A stretch of 64,000 bases of DNA from Schizochytrium sp. TIO01 (lineage: Eukaryota > Sar > Bigyra > Thraustochytrida > Thraustochytriidae): contig SMSO01000033.1 of assembly GCA_004764695.1 (NCBI GenBank), positions 1,503,001-1,567,000 on the forward strand. Reading direction: 5' to 3'. Below the pieces are notes generated by a model that searched no databases, was not told the DNA's origin, and saw only the letters and a program-made list of their open reading frames with translations. Made by a program: the position numbers and the translations under genes. This document shows, in pieces, positions 41,764-51,998 of this stretch. Each line of letters begins with the position of its first letter. Position 1 is the first letter of the stretch.

Positions 41764-43702
41764 AAGAGATAATTTTCAAACTCCCCTGACAGTTAGTTAA
41801 GTATTGAATAGTTTTACTATCTATGGATGATGCAGAGTATTAATTTGTTTCAGCTCGATATTGCTCTGCGCATCTCATCTCTCATCGTTCGGCAAAATAA
41901 CGCGAGGATCTTTACTTTTAGACAACATATGTTCGATTGGAACTTGGGAACACAGGCCAGCCCATGTAGACTGTCCTGTCGATCAGTCGCACATTAAATG
42001 CAGAATTAATATATTTCCCTCAGCGTCAGAAATATAAATGAAGCTGTTGGGCTATAGCTACGTTGATACTTATCGACAGGCTCACACCCAACAATAGCAT
42101 TAGTTCTTTTATAATCGTTATAAACACCCGAAGCAAAACGGGCAGAACAAACGGGGAAAATCCCGCGATATCTGTGTACTTCTTCAAGTGATCATGCACT
42201 TTAATCTTTCACGCGAGCAGGAAATGTGCAGCACATTTGCAATGTGCTTCTTAGGTTCAGGGAATCTTTAATAACTTATTTTGTTTATGTTCACGGCAGA
42301 GTTTGCGAAAGGTCTTGCTTCTATGAACAAAATAAAATTACCTTTTCCATATGTATGGTCTACTTCCAAGCAAAAAGGGTTGGTTTCCCCGCAGTCTTGC
42401 ATACAAGGTAGTGCAGTACAGTCTCGATCTTTATACAAATCCAGTTTAGAAAATTCTATGGAGATCTTTGCTGGCTTGTTGAGGATGAGCAGGGCAGATG
42501 TGTCCACTCAGTGAGCTTAGGGTACAAGTGAGCGCCCAGAGAGAGTGTTCGCGTTCGCATGAATATTTTCTTTACTATCCTTCAGACATCTATGAGCAAA
42601 CCTGAACACTCGCAGCACTTCCATTCTCGATGCGCTGGCACGTTGAGTTTTTGCCAAAAATACCATCATTGCATAGTCCGTTTAACTGATTTGGTTTTAT
42701 GTCTATGACTTTGAACTGGTTGTATGCTTACTATTGGCATTATTATAAGTTCACTTCTACTACATCTGAGTATGGGTCTTAACTTCATTGCCCTCTGTCA
42801 CAGTCGACTGTAAAGCCCCAGGTTATTAGGGGTATTCAGAGCTGGCTAACGATGCAGCAGTGAATCAGTTGCCCTCCAGGGTGTGGTTGAATATTCTGCA
42901 ATACCACTTCTTCCTTGAGACTTGAGACTTGAGCTCATTTTAAACGTGCCTTCTCACCTGCACTCAAGTACTTTGCTACACCATGTATGAGTGAGTTCCC
43001 CGGCCGTCTCTTGCTGCTGCTCTCTTCTTTCTGGTGAGACTCCGTTTGACTTTCACAAGGCAGTCAGTCAGTCCATGTCCACTTTAAGAATTCTTCCAAG
43101 AGTAAAGTTGCTGTGTTTTCCATTTTTCTGTCCTTCTTTCTTTACCTACTAGGCCTACTGATAGATAGATACATACGAGTATGTCTACATATAATTTTAA
43201 AATCAAAACTTTAATTTAAATATATGTATCTATACTTGGATTATTTTCATGGATTCTTTCTTTTCTATTGGACACCACTGAAGGTAGTAGAATTAAGTAC
43301 CGCTCTCTTTAATTGTTTATGTTATGAATAAAGACTTAAGACTCAGAGTTGATTCATCGAAGAAAACAAACTGATCCCAATTCGACCATAGGTCGACTCG
43401 CTTCCTTGCTTTGTGCTGCTGCGAAAGCAAAAGTACCTACCCACCCAGTCTTTGGTATTTTAAGAAGGCACAGCAACTCAAGTCCCAAGTACTACCTTTG
43501 ATCAAAACAGAAGAAAAGAAAATTATGTCGCCCAGCTCCGCGCCATTCTGCGTCCCCGCCCTTGGACCTGTGGGCGATCATTAGTCTCGCATATCAAGGC
43601 CGGCCTCATGAACGAGATGATGCTTGCAAGGCTGCGAATGGTTGGTTTAACCTAGGTTCTTCCTAAGCTTAGCGGAGCGTAATTTATTTCATGGTACCTT
43701 AG
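41764..43702. other. Gene-free, AT-rich stretch
   Basis: About 1.9 kb. Overlapping short frames on both strands at 42268-42514 look partly coding-like but lack support. Hairpin-prone segments include CCCCAGGTTATTAGGGG near 42819 and CCCTCCAGGG at 42872. GATA and AT-rich runs occur near 43157-43225. Confidence 0.45.
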
Positions 43703-43957
43703 GTGAGCAAGCACTCGCTCAAGATATGCACATGGACAGTAGCCAGCTTCTTGGTCATGTCAAATCAGGCAACATCCATCTGCAGGTCGCCAGAGATGCC
43801 GCGGCATTATGGGAAGGTACGACTTTCCATTCAAGCGGGACAAACTACTCTGCCCGGAAGAGGCGACTCTTCGATAGGTACAGGATTACAAAGTCACAAG
43901 GAGACTATCTACATCCACGAGATGCCAGGTGGAGATGGCGCAAATAAAAAGAAATGA
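43703..43957 (+). CDS. Candidate terminal exon or short gene (ambiguous frame)
   Basis: Right after an acceptor-like CCTTAG site (about 43697-43702) two overlapping plus-strand frames are open: one to TAA at 43947 (LGHVKSGNIHLQVARDAAAL, then a basic C-terminus with RDARWRWRK), the other to TGA at 43957 (ending MPGGDGANKKK). Both look coding-like by composition, and only one can be main. The first has ATG at 43726. No family is recognised. Confidence 0.25.
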   Translation: MSKHSLKICTWTVASFLVMSNQATSICRSPEMPRHYGKVRLSIQAGQTTLPGRGDSSIGTGLQSHKETIYIHEMPGGDGANKKK

Positions 43958-45186
43958 ACCCACCGTGACGAACATAACATTTGCAACTCGAAAAGACAGC
44001 CAGCTTTCTCTTCATTATAAGCCTTGAGAAAGATCGTTTGTAGATATTCTTGAAACGAGAATGAAGAGAAATATGCAGCTACTTGTGGCTTTTAGAACGA
44101 GCAGACAAGCTCTACGAATCATGGGTGTTGCTCACAAGAAAGTACAGTACCTAGCATGTGCGCTCGAGTACTGTATGCCCAGGCAAGTATGTGAATGTAC
44201 TGTTCCAACAGCTCGAGTAGTTCTTTGAAAAGGAATTTCACCTGGAGCCCCTAAGCTCCTGTTGAGTGTGCTTCAAAGCAGACCATCAATGGTAATTTAT
44301 TAGCTATGCAGGAAAAAGACTGCAAGCAATCGAGCTGGCAAACATGACTAACCCTGAGCAGGCGAGCAAGGATTTATCCTTGTGCAAACAGCCTTCATTG
44401 ACAGTTTATCGCAGAAAATCTTGATGTTTATAGCTTTTATACATCCTAGTTACCTATGCCTAGTACTAGCAAATGGAGAAGGAACAGCAAATTGCATGAA
44501 ACGGGATTTGCTCATCCCCGGCACTCATCTTAGCGAATACCCTAAGAACAGAAAGTGCACCTTTCACTGCTCCTGCTCTCACTGCTTCTTGCACTCAATT
44601 TCAATGTATAACACAATTGACATTTTCTGTTATCCACACATCAGTCAGCATTCCACCTACCACACCTTGCAAACGAAACCCAAATTATACGTTTTCCTCG
44701 TAGAACTCAATGGAATCGCGAATGGAATGAACGATGAAGAACTCATTAGAAGGGGACTTTTTCTCATTTTATCATACTTTCCCACCCCACTAAAAAAAAT
44801 AGATTGTGTATGAGGAAGTACTCCTATTAGTAAAGGTAGGAGTATATTAGCTAGTTTGAGGCAGAGCAAAGCGAGCTGAAGAAATAAAAACCAAAATGCA
44901 AATGCAAAATCAAAGTCAACTCACCGCTTGAGTGAGGCTTTTCGCGACATCAGCGGCAAAGCGGGACTTGGGTGCTGCCAAGTTCTGCGCATCTTAGCCT
45001 TGGAAGTGATAGGTGGGGAAGCTTTCAACTTGAGAGGAATACATCGTACTTCCCTTTCGTCTATCGGCATCAGGTGACCAAAACTGTTCGGAGGAAGGGA
45101 TCAGAACCATTTGAGGACTGAGAAACTTAGACAAAGTTTTGGCTACCCACAAAGCAGTGAGTTGTCTTTGCTTGTATTAGACGGAA
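43958..45186. other. Intergenic upstream of the Sec14-like gene
   Basis: About 1.2 kb. A frame at 44382-44813 is long (143 codons) but lacks an ATG start and a protein-like composition, so it is not called. A hairpin, ACTCCTATTAGTAAAGGTAGGAGT, lies at about 44819-44843. Confidence 0.5.
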
Positions 45187-46680
45187 ATGATGAAAAGCCG
45201 CAAGATTCATAGCGACAGTGGGAGTACAGCAAGTGATAGCATTCGGTCTACCAAGAGCAGCATGTCGGGGTCTTTTCGTTCTTCATTTGGTCTTAAAAAC
45301 ACCAATAAGAAGAAATTAATCGAGCTTGAACGCGATCACCAGCGACTCACACAGATCCAGCAAGCTGCTCAGATCCGTGTAAAAGAGCTGGGTGATGAAC
45401 TTCAAAAATCCAAGGTGCACCATGCTGGTCAAATCGACAATATTAGTGACAAGGGTGAAGGCCTTGTGAAGGCGTTGCAAAACATCTTCTCGCAACATGA
45501 TAGAATGTTAAGGCAAGAGCGAGACGCTGTATGTCATCGTCACTTTAAAGCGCAGTGCGCTGCAGGCGGATTGCTTGCTGTCTGGATGGCTACAGCTGTG
45601 CATGTGGCACCCAGCTCCATGAGGATGGTCCTTCTCGGCTTCTCCTGTGTCACCTTGATTGTCTTTGGCGCTGCAATGACGTATCTCAACCAGGATGATG
45701 AAGACAACACATCATCGTCTATTGCAAGACAAGAAATCGCAAAGACTGTTTCTGTATGGAGGAACAGCATGAAAACGATTCAGCAAAGTCACAAGCGTGA
45801 TCTTTCAGATGGAACTTGTGAAGAAACAAAGGAAGATGATAGAACTCGCATGCTCGGGTGCGGTGTTCTTCGTGATCGTACCCGTGATCCCGAGTATATT
45901 GAACGCAAGAATGCCTATATTCAAGGCATGGTTGCAAAGCTGAATCCAGAGCAACTCAAGTCACTGGAGAAAATGCGCGAGAATTTTAAGAATGCGACCT
46001 GTATTGAGATTGAAGAAGATATTGGCACATTCCGTCTCAACGACGAAACGTTTCTTCGATTCCTACGTGCTCGTAATTATCACGTGGACAAAGCAAGTGA
46101 AATGCTTCAAAACCATCTCAAGTGGCGTGATGAGATTTGCCCACCAAAGATCAAACCTGAAGACATTGCAGAGCCTCTACGCTCCGGTATGGCACGACGT
46201 GGAGGTGTGAATAATGTCGGAGAACCAATTGTCATGGTCCAGATTAAATACTTCGATCCAGCCAATTTTGACTCTGTAACTCACTTTATCAAGTACGTTG
46301 CATACTTTTACGAACTTAACCTATGTGTTGTAGAACCAGAAGTCTCAAAGGGGCTCATTTTTGTGGACATGAAGGGCTATTCGGCTCGTAAACATATGGG
46401 CGCCAAAGCCCGAAAGATCATCAACGCATTTGTACAGATTGTCCAGGACCAGAACCCAGAAACATTACGAAAGCTTGTCCTATTCAATGTTCCTGGCATT
46501 TTCGAACTGGCTTGGCAAGTCATCGCACCAGCAATTGATCCTGTAGTTCGGGACAAAGTAATGTTTGCAAATAACCTCCATGCTCTTCGAGAAGATATTC
46601 CACCTGATCAGCTAAACGTTCGCTATGGTGGTGATAAAGAAGACGAGTGGCCAATCGATGGGCTAGAGCTTCTCATGTAG
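45187..46680 (+). CDS. Membrane-anchored Sec14-like (CRAL-TRIO) lipid-transfer protein
   Basis: A 497-residue protein, ATG to TAG. Residues 1-40 are Ser-rich; about 40-115 form a probable coiled coil (KKLIELERDHQRLTQIQQAA). Two hydrophobic stretches at about 122-143 (AQCAAGGLLAVWMATAVHVA) and 147-166 (MVLLGFSCVTLIVFGAAMTY) form a membrane hairpin. A CRAL-TRIO N-terminal segment follows at about 286-316 (DETFLRFLRARNYHVDKA), then the lipid-binding CRAL-TRIO domain at about 330-482 with SKGLIFVDMKGYSA, IVQDQNPETLRKLVLFNVPG and the C-terminal region. Sec14 proteins carry phosphatidylinositol and other lipids between membranes. A two-helix membrane anchor before the domain is unusual; most Sec14 proteins are soluble. 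An AATAAA lies 61 bp after the stop, at 46741. Confidence 0.92.
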   Translation: MMKSRKIHSDSGSTASDSIRSTKSSMSGSFRSSFGLKNTNKKKLIELERDHQRLTQIQQAAQIRVKELGDELQKSKVHHAGQIDNISDKGEGLVKALQNIFSQHDRMLRQERDAVCHRHFKAQCAAGGLLAVWMATAVHVAPSSMRMVLLGFSCVTLIVFGAAMTYLNQDDEDNTSSSIARQEIAKTVSVWRNSMKTIQQSHKRDLSDGTCEETKEDDRTRMLGCGVLRDRTRDPEYIERKNAYIQGMVAKLNPEQLKSLEKMRENFKNATCIEIEEDIGTFRLNDETFLRFLRARNYHVDKASEMLQNHLKWRDEICPPKIKPEDIAEPLRSGMARRGGVNNVGEPIVMVQIKYFDPANFDSVTHFIKYVAYFYELNLCVVEPEVSKGLIFVDMKGYSARKHMGAKARKIINAFVQIVQDQNPETLRKLVLFNVPGIFELAWQVIAPAIDPVVRDKVMFANNLHALREDIPPDQLNVRYGGDKEDEWPIDGLELLM

Positions 46681-48919
46681 AGAAATTATTTCTTTTGTGC
46701 CATTGATGTAGTATATCATTTACTAATCATTCTTAAACTCAATAAAATGATTTAAAATGATTGTACACTTGTGTTTAACTAGAATGACAATGCACACCAC
46801 GATATGCCTCAGACAGTATCATTAAACTTTGAGTGGAATGATTGTAGGTTTGGCACCCCTGTAATTAGTTGTTTTATTTTGACATTCATCGCTAACTTGT
46901 TGTACCCTTCGTTCTTCTCAATGATTAATTTAGTCATCAGGATGTTATAAAACAGGTTATTCTGTGTTGTTAAAGATGATAGAGTAACAAGTACAGCAAT
47001 TTCTCAATTATTGATTAGAATCGACGCGTACAAACTGAAGTTCTGTTATTATTCTTAATGTTGCTATTATATATTTAGATTCCTATTTCTAACTACTCTG
47101 AGGGGCATGGACTTTTCTCGATAATGCACGAATCAACATAGATGAAGAGATCATGGCCCTAGCTACTTATTGATGTTTACTTGCTAGAACCCCACACTAC
47201 TCCAAGTTACAAAAAAACTAATCGTACCTAAATCACTCTGCCATTGTGCACCTCTCTCTTATTTTGCCTGCTTCATCAAAAAGTTGAGTAGATCTCTTTT
47301 TTTTAAAGCAGAGAGCTGCAGACTATCTAGTTGAAAGCAAAAGGCAAAATACGAGGGGCAAACGCCAAGGATTTATTGAGCTGGGCAACAGCGCAGTTAC
47401 AGTAGGAATTCAACGAGAAAAATAAAATTGTTGACTCTGGTTTGCCAAAGGCACTTAGACTAGGTGTTTCCATTCCATTTGGACCCTGGAGCCTCGCAAG
47501 AAGATGTATCTCATTTTGCGCCTTACTGGCAAAGGAATAGTGCCTGAAACAAAACAGTGATCTAGAAGAGATGCAGCAAATTGACAATAAAACTGATAAC
47601 TAACACAGGGCGAGAACCAATTATTATCGACAAAATCAGGCTCACCGCGTGTTAGATACAATGAGAAGGCAATGTGACATGATACGCGACTCATCAACAC
47701 TTCATGAGGGCCGGGCCTACTGCCATGTGTGTTTTGGTGTTAAGATTATCTTCACTATCTATCAACGGAAAAGAGGTCCATCAACGGATCTTTCTTTCCT
47801 TTTTATTGTGGAAGTCAGTATTTAAATTAAATTGCACGTAAATTTGGGTTGATTGGTTGGACTACATGAACAAAATTCAATCAAGATACTAGCCGGTGTT
47901 CGCTCTGAATTAAAGTAGTTTAGATTTTCAGTGAGGAGAAAGACTCTTGTTCTATATAAATATTTTCTTCTTATTTTATTATGTGTGTGGTTGCAATAAA
48001 AAGAAAATGAAAAATTTGTAATATAAAACTTGGGAGAAATATTGTTTATGCTTTGTCAACCTTGGAACTATCAGCTAGATCATTTGTCGCATTTGTTATT
48101 TTCTGAATGGACTCAATCGTCATAACTGGGAACTAAGGTTGCAGAATCTTTTGGGGGAAACCGCTATGCTATTGCGGTTGAAGTGTTTTCATATTTAGAC
48201 AAAGGGAAGCAGAACTCATGTATCATGAATGAAATCAAGTATTTGAGGATGTTCAGAAGCCCCCTCTTGCGCGCGCTGGACTTCCCAAGTTATATTCAAC
48301 AATAAGAATGCAAGGAAGTTTGTGTTCCATCTCTTGATTGATTTAACAAGGGGAAATGAAGGCCATAGAAATAGGAGGGGGGAAAATAAAAAATTATTCG
48401 TTGGCTCAACACACTGTGCTTCCCACGACAGATCCTGCTCTTTAGAGTACGAAGAAGTAATAGATTACACCCCCCCCCCAAAAAAAAACAAAAAAAAACA
48501 ACACACATCAACGAAGTAATAGAACTAGGAAGCTCGAGTCCGGGTTGGGTTGCCAATTTACATAATATTTAAAATAAACACTTTCATATGCGACAGTTCG
48601 CGCACAATGAATGTGACTAAGAACCACGAGAACACTAAGAGACTTTACAAGGCACGTTAGAAGTTACAAGAGTATCAATTACAGATCTCCTAACGGTAGT
48701 ATCTGGCACTAATAAATCGTTTCATTGTTAAAGAAGTGAAAGTCGAGGGAACCTCATTTTAGGCCCTTGCAAACTTGCATCACCAGAGCGCACAAGCTTT
48801 GGATTCAAAGCAGACGCCAACCAAGACACCTTGTCTTGGTGGCATCAATCCATTGCGCACGTGCGAGGCTCTTGACTCTCTATCAGTAGTATCTGACGTC
48901 TCTAGCTGCGTCCGCAACC
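46681..48919. other. Gene-free stretch between the Sec14-like and prominin-like genes
   Basis: About 2.2 kb, AT-rich. A poly-C/A-rich segment (CCCCCCCCC followed by A runs) lies at about 48471-48500. Short frames (47327-47700, 48296-48556) show no domain. The last few hundred bases should hold the promoter of the prominin-like gene. Confidence 0.5.
46741..46746 (+). terminator. Putative polyadenylation signal
   Basis: An AATAAA hexamer 61 bp downstream of the Sec14-like stop codon, a typical distance. Use is not shown. Confidence 0.35.
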
Positions 48920-51109
48920 ATGAGGATCATTCAAGCTACTGTGATCTGTGTTTGCTTTGCTTCACTACTTTCGTCATCAAATGCAGATGTAGAAGCCTTT
49001 TGCGAAGATTACAATGCTGCCAACCCGATCTCCTCACTTAGCTCATTATCTAACAATTCAGCTGTTCAAAGTAGTGTGGAGACGCTTAATGCTGGTGTTG
49101 ACGTAGCGAATGCCGAAGCTGATAAGCTTGTGGCAAAACTTCAATCATATCGTGGAGAAAACCAACTTCTGGTATTCATTGAAAGCGGTATGGAAAATGA
49201 GAATGAATTCTTAAAGGAGTATGGCATCGCCATGGTGCCATTTGCGGCTCCAGGAATCGCTCTCTGTATCTTCTCACTCTTATGCTGCCCATGCTGCTTT
49301 TTCTGCAGCAACCGCTGCTGCTGTCGTAACAGAAAGAATGCCGACGAGTACTCCCTGTTTAAGAAACTGCTGCCCATCTTCTTCTACATGCTTTTTTGTG
49401 TAATCGCATGTGCATTGGCATTTGTGGCGATCTCTAACATTGGGCAGCTTGTAGATGGCTCTGTCGGTACAGTCTGCGAATTTAACCAGCTTTCAGCAGA
49501 AGTTTACAATTTCTTTGATGAGGTTATGACACCTGTTAACCAGATTGCAAATCTCAGTGCCACCATTCTGCCTCTTGTCGCGAGTAAGGTTGAAGATACG
49601 GTAAGCATTGATACTGCATACTCAGCACTTAAAGGTACTCTCAACAACTTCACCGATGTGCTTAATGCAATTGTTCTACCTGATAATTTCAATTCATCCA
49701 CTATCGTGAGTGACATTGTCATTCAAATTGTAGGAGCCAAGAACCAACTTGAGGACATGGCTGATCCAATTATCTCGTCACTCGATGATACTCGTGAATC
49801 TGTACAGACAAGCTTCGTAGAGTCGCAAGAGACTATTGAAGAAGTTGTTGCCTCAGCTCAAGATGCTATTGAAGGGGTTTTGAGCTTTACAGATCAGCTT
49901 GATGGCTTTGTCAACCAAACGGTTGATTATACAGACAGATACCTCAGTAAAACTACGATGGCTTCATACATTTTCTTTACCAGCGTCTTTCTGTCTCTGG
50001 TGGCTGGCATTTTTGTTATCATTACATATGCGACCCCATGCAAAATGGATGATCGAGTAGGACGAGGTTGTCTTTCATGCTCATTTATTTTGAGCTACCT
50101 TTTTATGATGCTGTTGTTCTTGCTGAGTGGAGTATTTCTTCCGATTTCGATTGTTTTTTCTGACGCTTGCGTTGTCATGGACACCATTCCGTCAAACTTC
50201 TCACTGTATCTTGATGCAGTTCTTTCTGATTCTGAAAGCGATTACTACGGATCATCTTTGGACTACAACAGCTCAAGCTCAGGCGGTCTTGGAGATCTCG
50301 ACGTCACAACAATTCTGTCGGAGTGCTTTGAGGCGTCTCCCCCGGGAATTCTTACTCTCCTTGGTATGTCTGACCAACTTGATTTTACAAGTGCTTTTGA
50401 TGCTTTGCAGGGAGATAACTTGATTGACACAGAGAGCCTGGACTTCACCGAAATTTCGGACCTGGGGCTTGAAGTGGATGCTCTCGACCGATCTTCCTTT
50501 GGACTAACCCCGCAAGACATTAGTGATGTACTTGCCCATTTGAATGACTACGCAAGACCTTACTGGAGTGGCACTGGTAGCTTCCAAAACTATACCCTTG
50601 ATGATTGTACTCCAACAGATACTTGTGACCGTACATGTACAGCATCTAGCACCTGTGCACCAGAAAGCGACTTCTCAGGAGAGGATACCTCAACACTTGA
50701 TGATCTTCGTGATGCAGTTATGGATGTTGCAGTTGCTGCTACCCAACTTGATACCATTATTGAAGATATTCAAGATTCCATGGAAGCTGTTACAAATAGC
50801 ACAGCAAACTTTACAAATGAGATCATTGCATTGAATGCTACATTTGCAGAGATTCAGGTTGATGTTCAGCCCCTTTTCGACGAGGTTGAAATTTTGAAAA
50901 CTGCTGGAAACTGTAGTTTTATTCCAGACGTGTACTATGGCATTTACGATGAATTATGTGAAGCCACACTTCAACCTGCAATTGCTCTTGCTTTAATTTT
51001 GTTCTTTATAGCTATTTGTGGTATTCCCATGATCATTACTAGTCTGTACATTCACACAAGATTGTATGGTTCCAAGAAAGACGCGACAGTCTGGGCTGAC
51101 GAAGCGTGA
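48920..51109 (+). CDS. Prominin-like pentaspan membrane protein
   Basis: A 729-residue protein, ATG to TGA. Topology read from the sequence: a signal peptide (1-22, hydrophobic, ending SSNA); an extracellular segment to about 100; transmembrane 1 at about 104-125 followed by the cysteine cluster CCPCCFFCSNRCCCR; transmembrane 2 at about 150-173; a large extracellular loop (about 175-345) with many N-glycosylation sites (NLS, NNFT, NSS, NQT); transmembrane 3 at about 347-371; transmembrane 4 at about 386-412; a second large loop with Cys pairs (CTPTDTCDRTC); transmembrane 5 near 693-716; and a short cytosolic tail. Five spans with two large glycosylated loops and a Cys-rich loop between TM1 and TM2 are the hallmark of prominins, which bind cholesterol and shape membrane protrusions. 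The distantly related tweety (TTYH) family is the main alternative. Confidence 0.8.
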   Translation: MRIIQATVICVCFASLLSSSNADVEAFCEDYNAANPISSLSSLSNNSAVQSSVETLNAGVDVANAEADKLVAKLQSYRGENQLLVFIESGMENENEFLKEYGIAMVPFAAPGIALCIFSLLCCPCCFFCSNRCCCRNRKNADEYSLFKKLLPIFFYMLFCVIACALAFVAISNIGQLVDGSVGTVCEFNQLSAEVYNFFDEVMTPVNQIANLSATILPLVASKVEDTVSIDTAYSALKGTLNNFTDVLNAIVLPDNFNSSTIVSDIVIQIVGAKNQLEDMADPIISSLDDTRESVQTSFVESQETIEEVVASAQDAIEGVLSFTDQLDGFVNQTVDYTDRYLSKTTMASYIFFTSVFLSLVAGIFVIITYATPCKMDDRVGRGCLSCSFILSYLFMMLLFLLSGVFLPISIVFSDACVVMDTIPSNFSLYLDAVLSDSESDYYGSSLDYNSSSSGGLGDLDVTTILSECFEASPPGILTLLGMSDQLDFTSAFDALQGDNLIDTESLDFTEISDLGLEVDALDRSSFGLTPQDISDVLAHLNDYARPYWSGTGSFQNYTLDDCTPTDTCDRTCTASSTCAPESDFSGEDTSTLDDLRDAVMDVAVAATQLDTIIEDIQDSMEAVTNSTANFTNEIIALNATFAEIQVDVQPLFDEVEILKTAGNCSFIPDVYYGIYDELCEATLQPAIALALILFFIAICGIPMIITSLYIHTRLYGSKKDATVWADEA

Positions 51110-51998
51110 TAAGGAGTGGCTTTAAGTTTCTGACTTTTGACTGCATAAATTAGACGTGGGCAGCCTCTAACAGCTGCAATACTCTCCACTATGCTCGAAA
51201 TCGAGCATAGCCTAGGTTTCTTTTGTTTTCTGTTTGTTTGGGTTTGTTTGATGTGATTTAGAGAACTTCTCCACAGTTTATTTAAACTGAAAAAATGTTT
51301 GTTTGGTATCCCGTTTATGACTGTCTTTTTGTTTCTGTTAACATAGATTGTATTCTTGCTTAGATGAAGAAATTTGCTTACGAATCATTCATTGATTCTT
51401 TATGATGGTAAACATAGTAGAACAATCTACAGCAACCTTTGTCTGTTGTTGGCAAGTTGTAATAGAAGGAATAAATAAATATAGATTTGGGGAACTAATT
51501 TGTAAGAATCATATTCTTGTTTTCTATCGAATAATATTGGCGTTTTTGCACGTGAAAGCAAAGTAATGATACGTAGTACATAAAAATTCATACATACAGG
51601 CTGACAGAAAATTTTACTCAAGTGAGAAAAATGCCAAGAACGACATCTCACGAAGGTAGTAATGTGAATGTTATCATTCGATGGAGAAACACGAAACAGG
51701 GTAGTCCCACAGAAAACCACGAAGAGCGCTAATGGACAACAAAACAAGAAATGCACTTTTTAAATTAATTTGTCTATCAACAGCCGCAGCAGCAATTGGG
51801 CTCAAAATAAAGGAGGCTTTTTTACTTCAAAACGAAGCAGTCTGGACAGGTTAAGCTCCCACTACGAGTAGACGAAATATGCGTAGGTGTCAGACCGCTT
51901 GGACGGGATAAAGTTAAGGAAATAATAAAAGTTGTGAGTAACGCCGGCAACATGGTTGCGAAGAAGTGCAAATGACATTTAAAGAATGAGGGCCTAGT
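51110..51998. other. Convergent intergenic region
   Basis: About 890 bp between the 3' ends of the prominin-like (+) and substrate-binding-protein (-) genes. It holds the hairpin at 51189-51210, and otherwise only AT-rich sequence and short frames. Confidence 0.55.
51189..51210 (+). terminator. Perfect hairpin in the 3' flank of the prominin-like gene
   Basis: CTATGCTCGA, a 2-nt spacer, then TCGAGCATAG, 80 bp after the stop codon. It would form a 10-bp stem in the 3' UTR. A role in mRNA stability or end formation is possible but not shown. Confidence 0.35.

Noticed and set aside
42268-42514. Overlapping frames on both strands
   Set aside because: Both look partly coding-like, neither has a domain or splice support; left as intergenic.
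44382-44813. 143-codon plus-strand frame
   Set aside because: Starts with GTG, Cys/His/Tyr-rich composition unlike the real genes, no domain.
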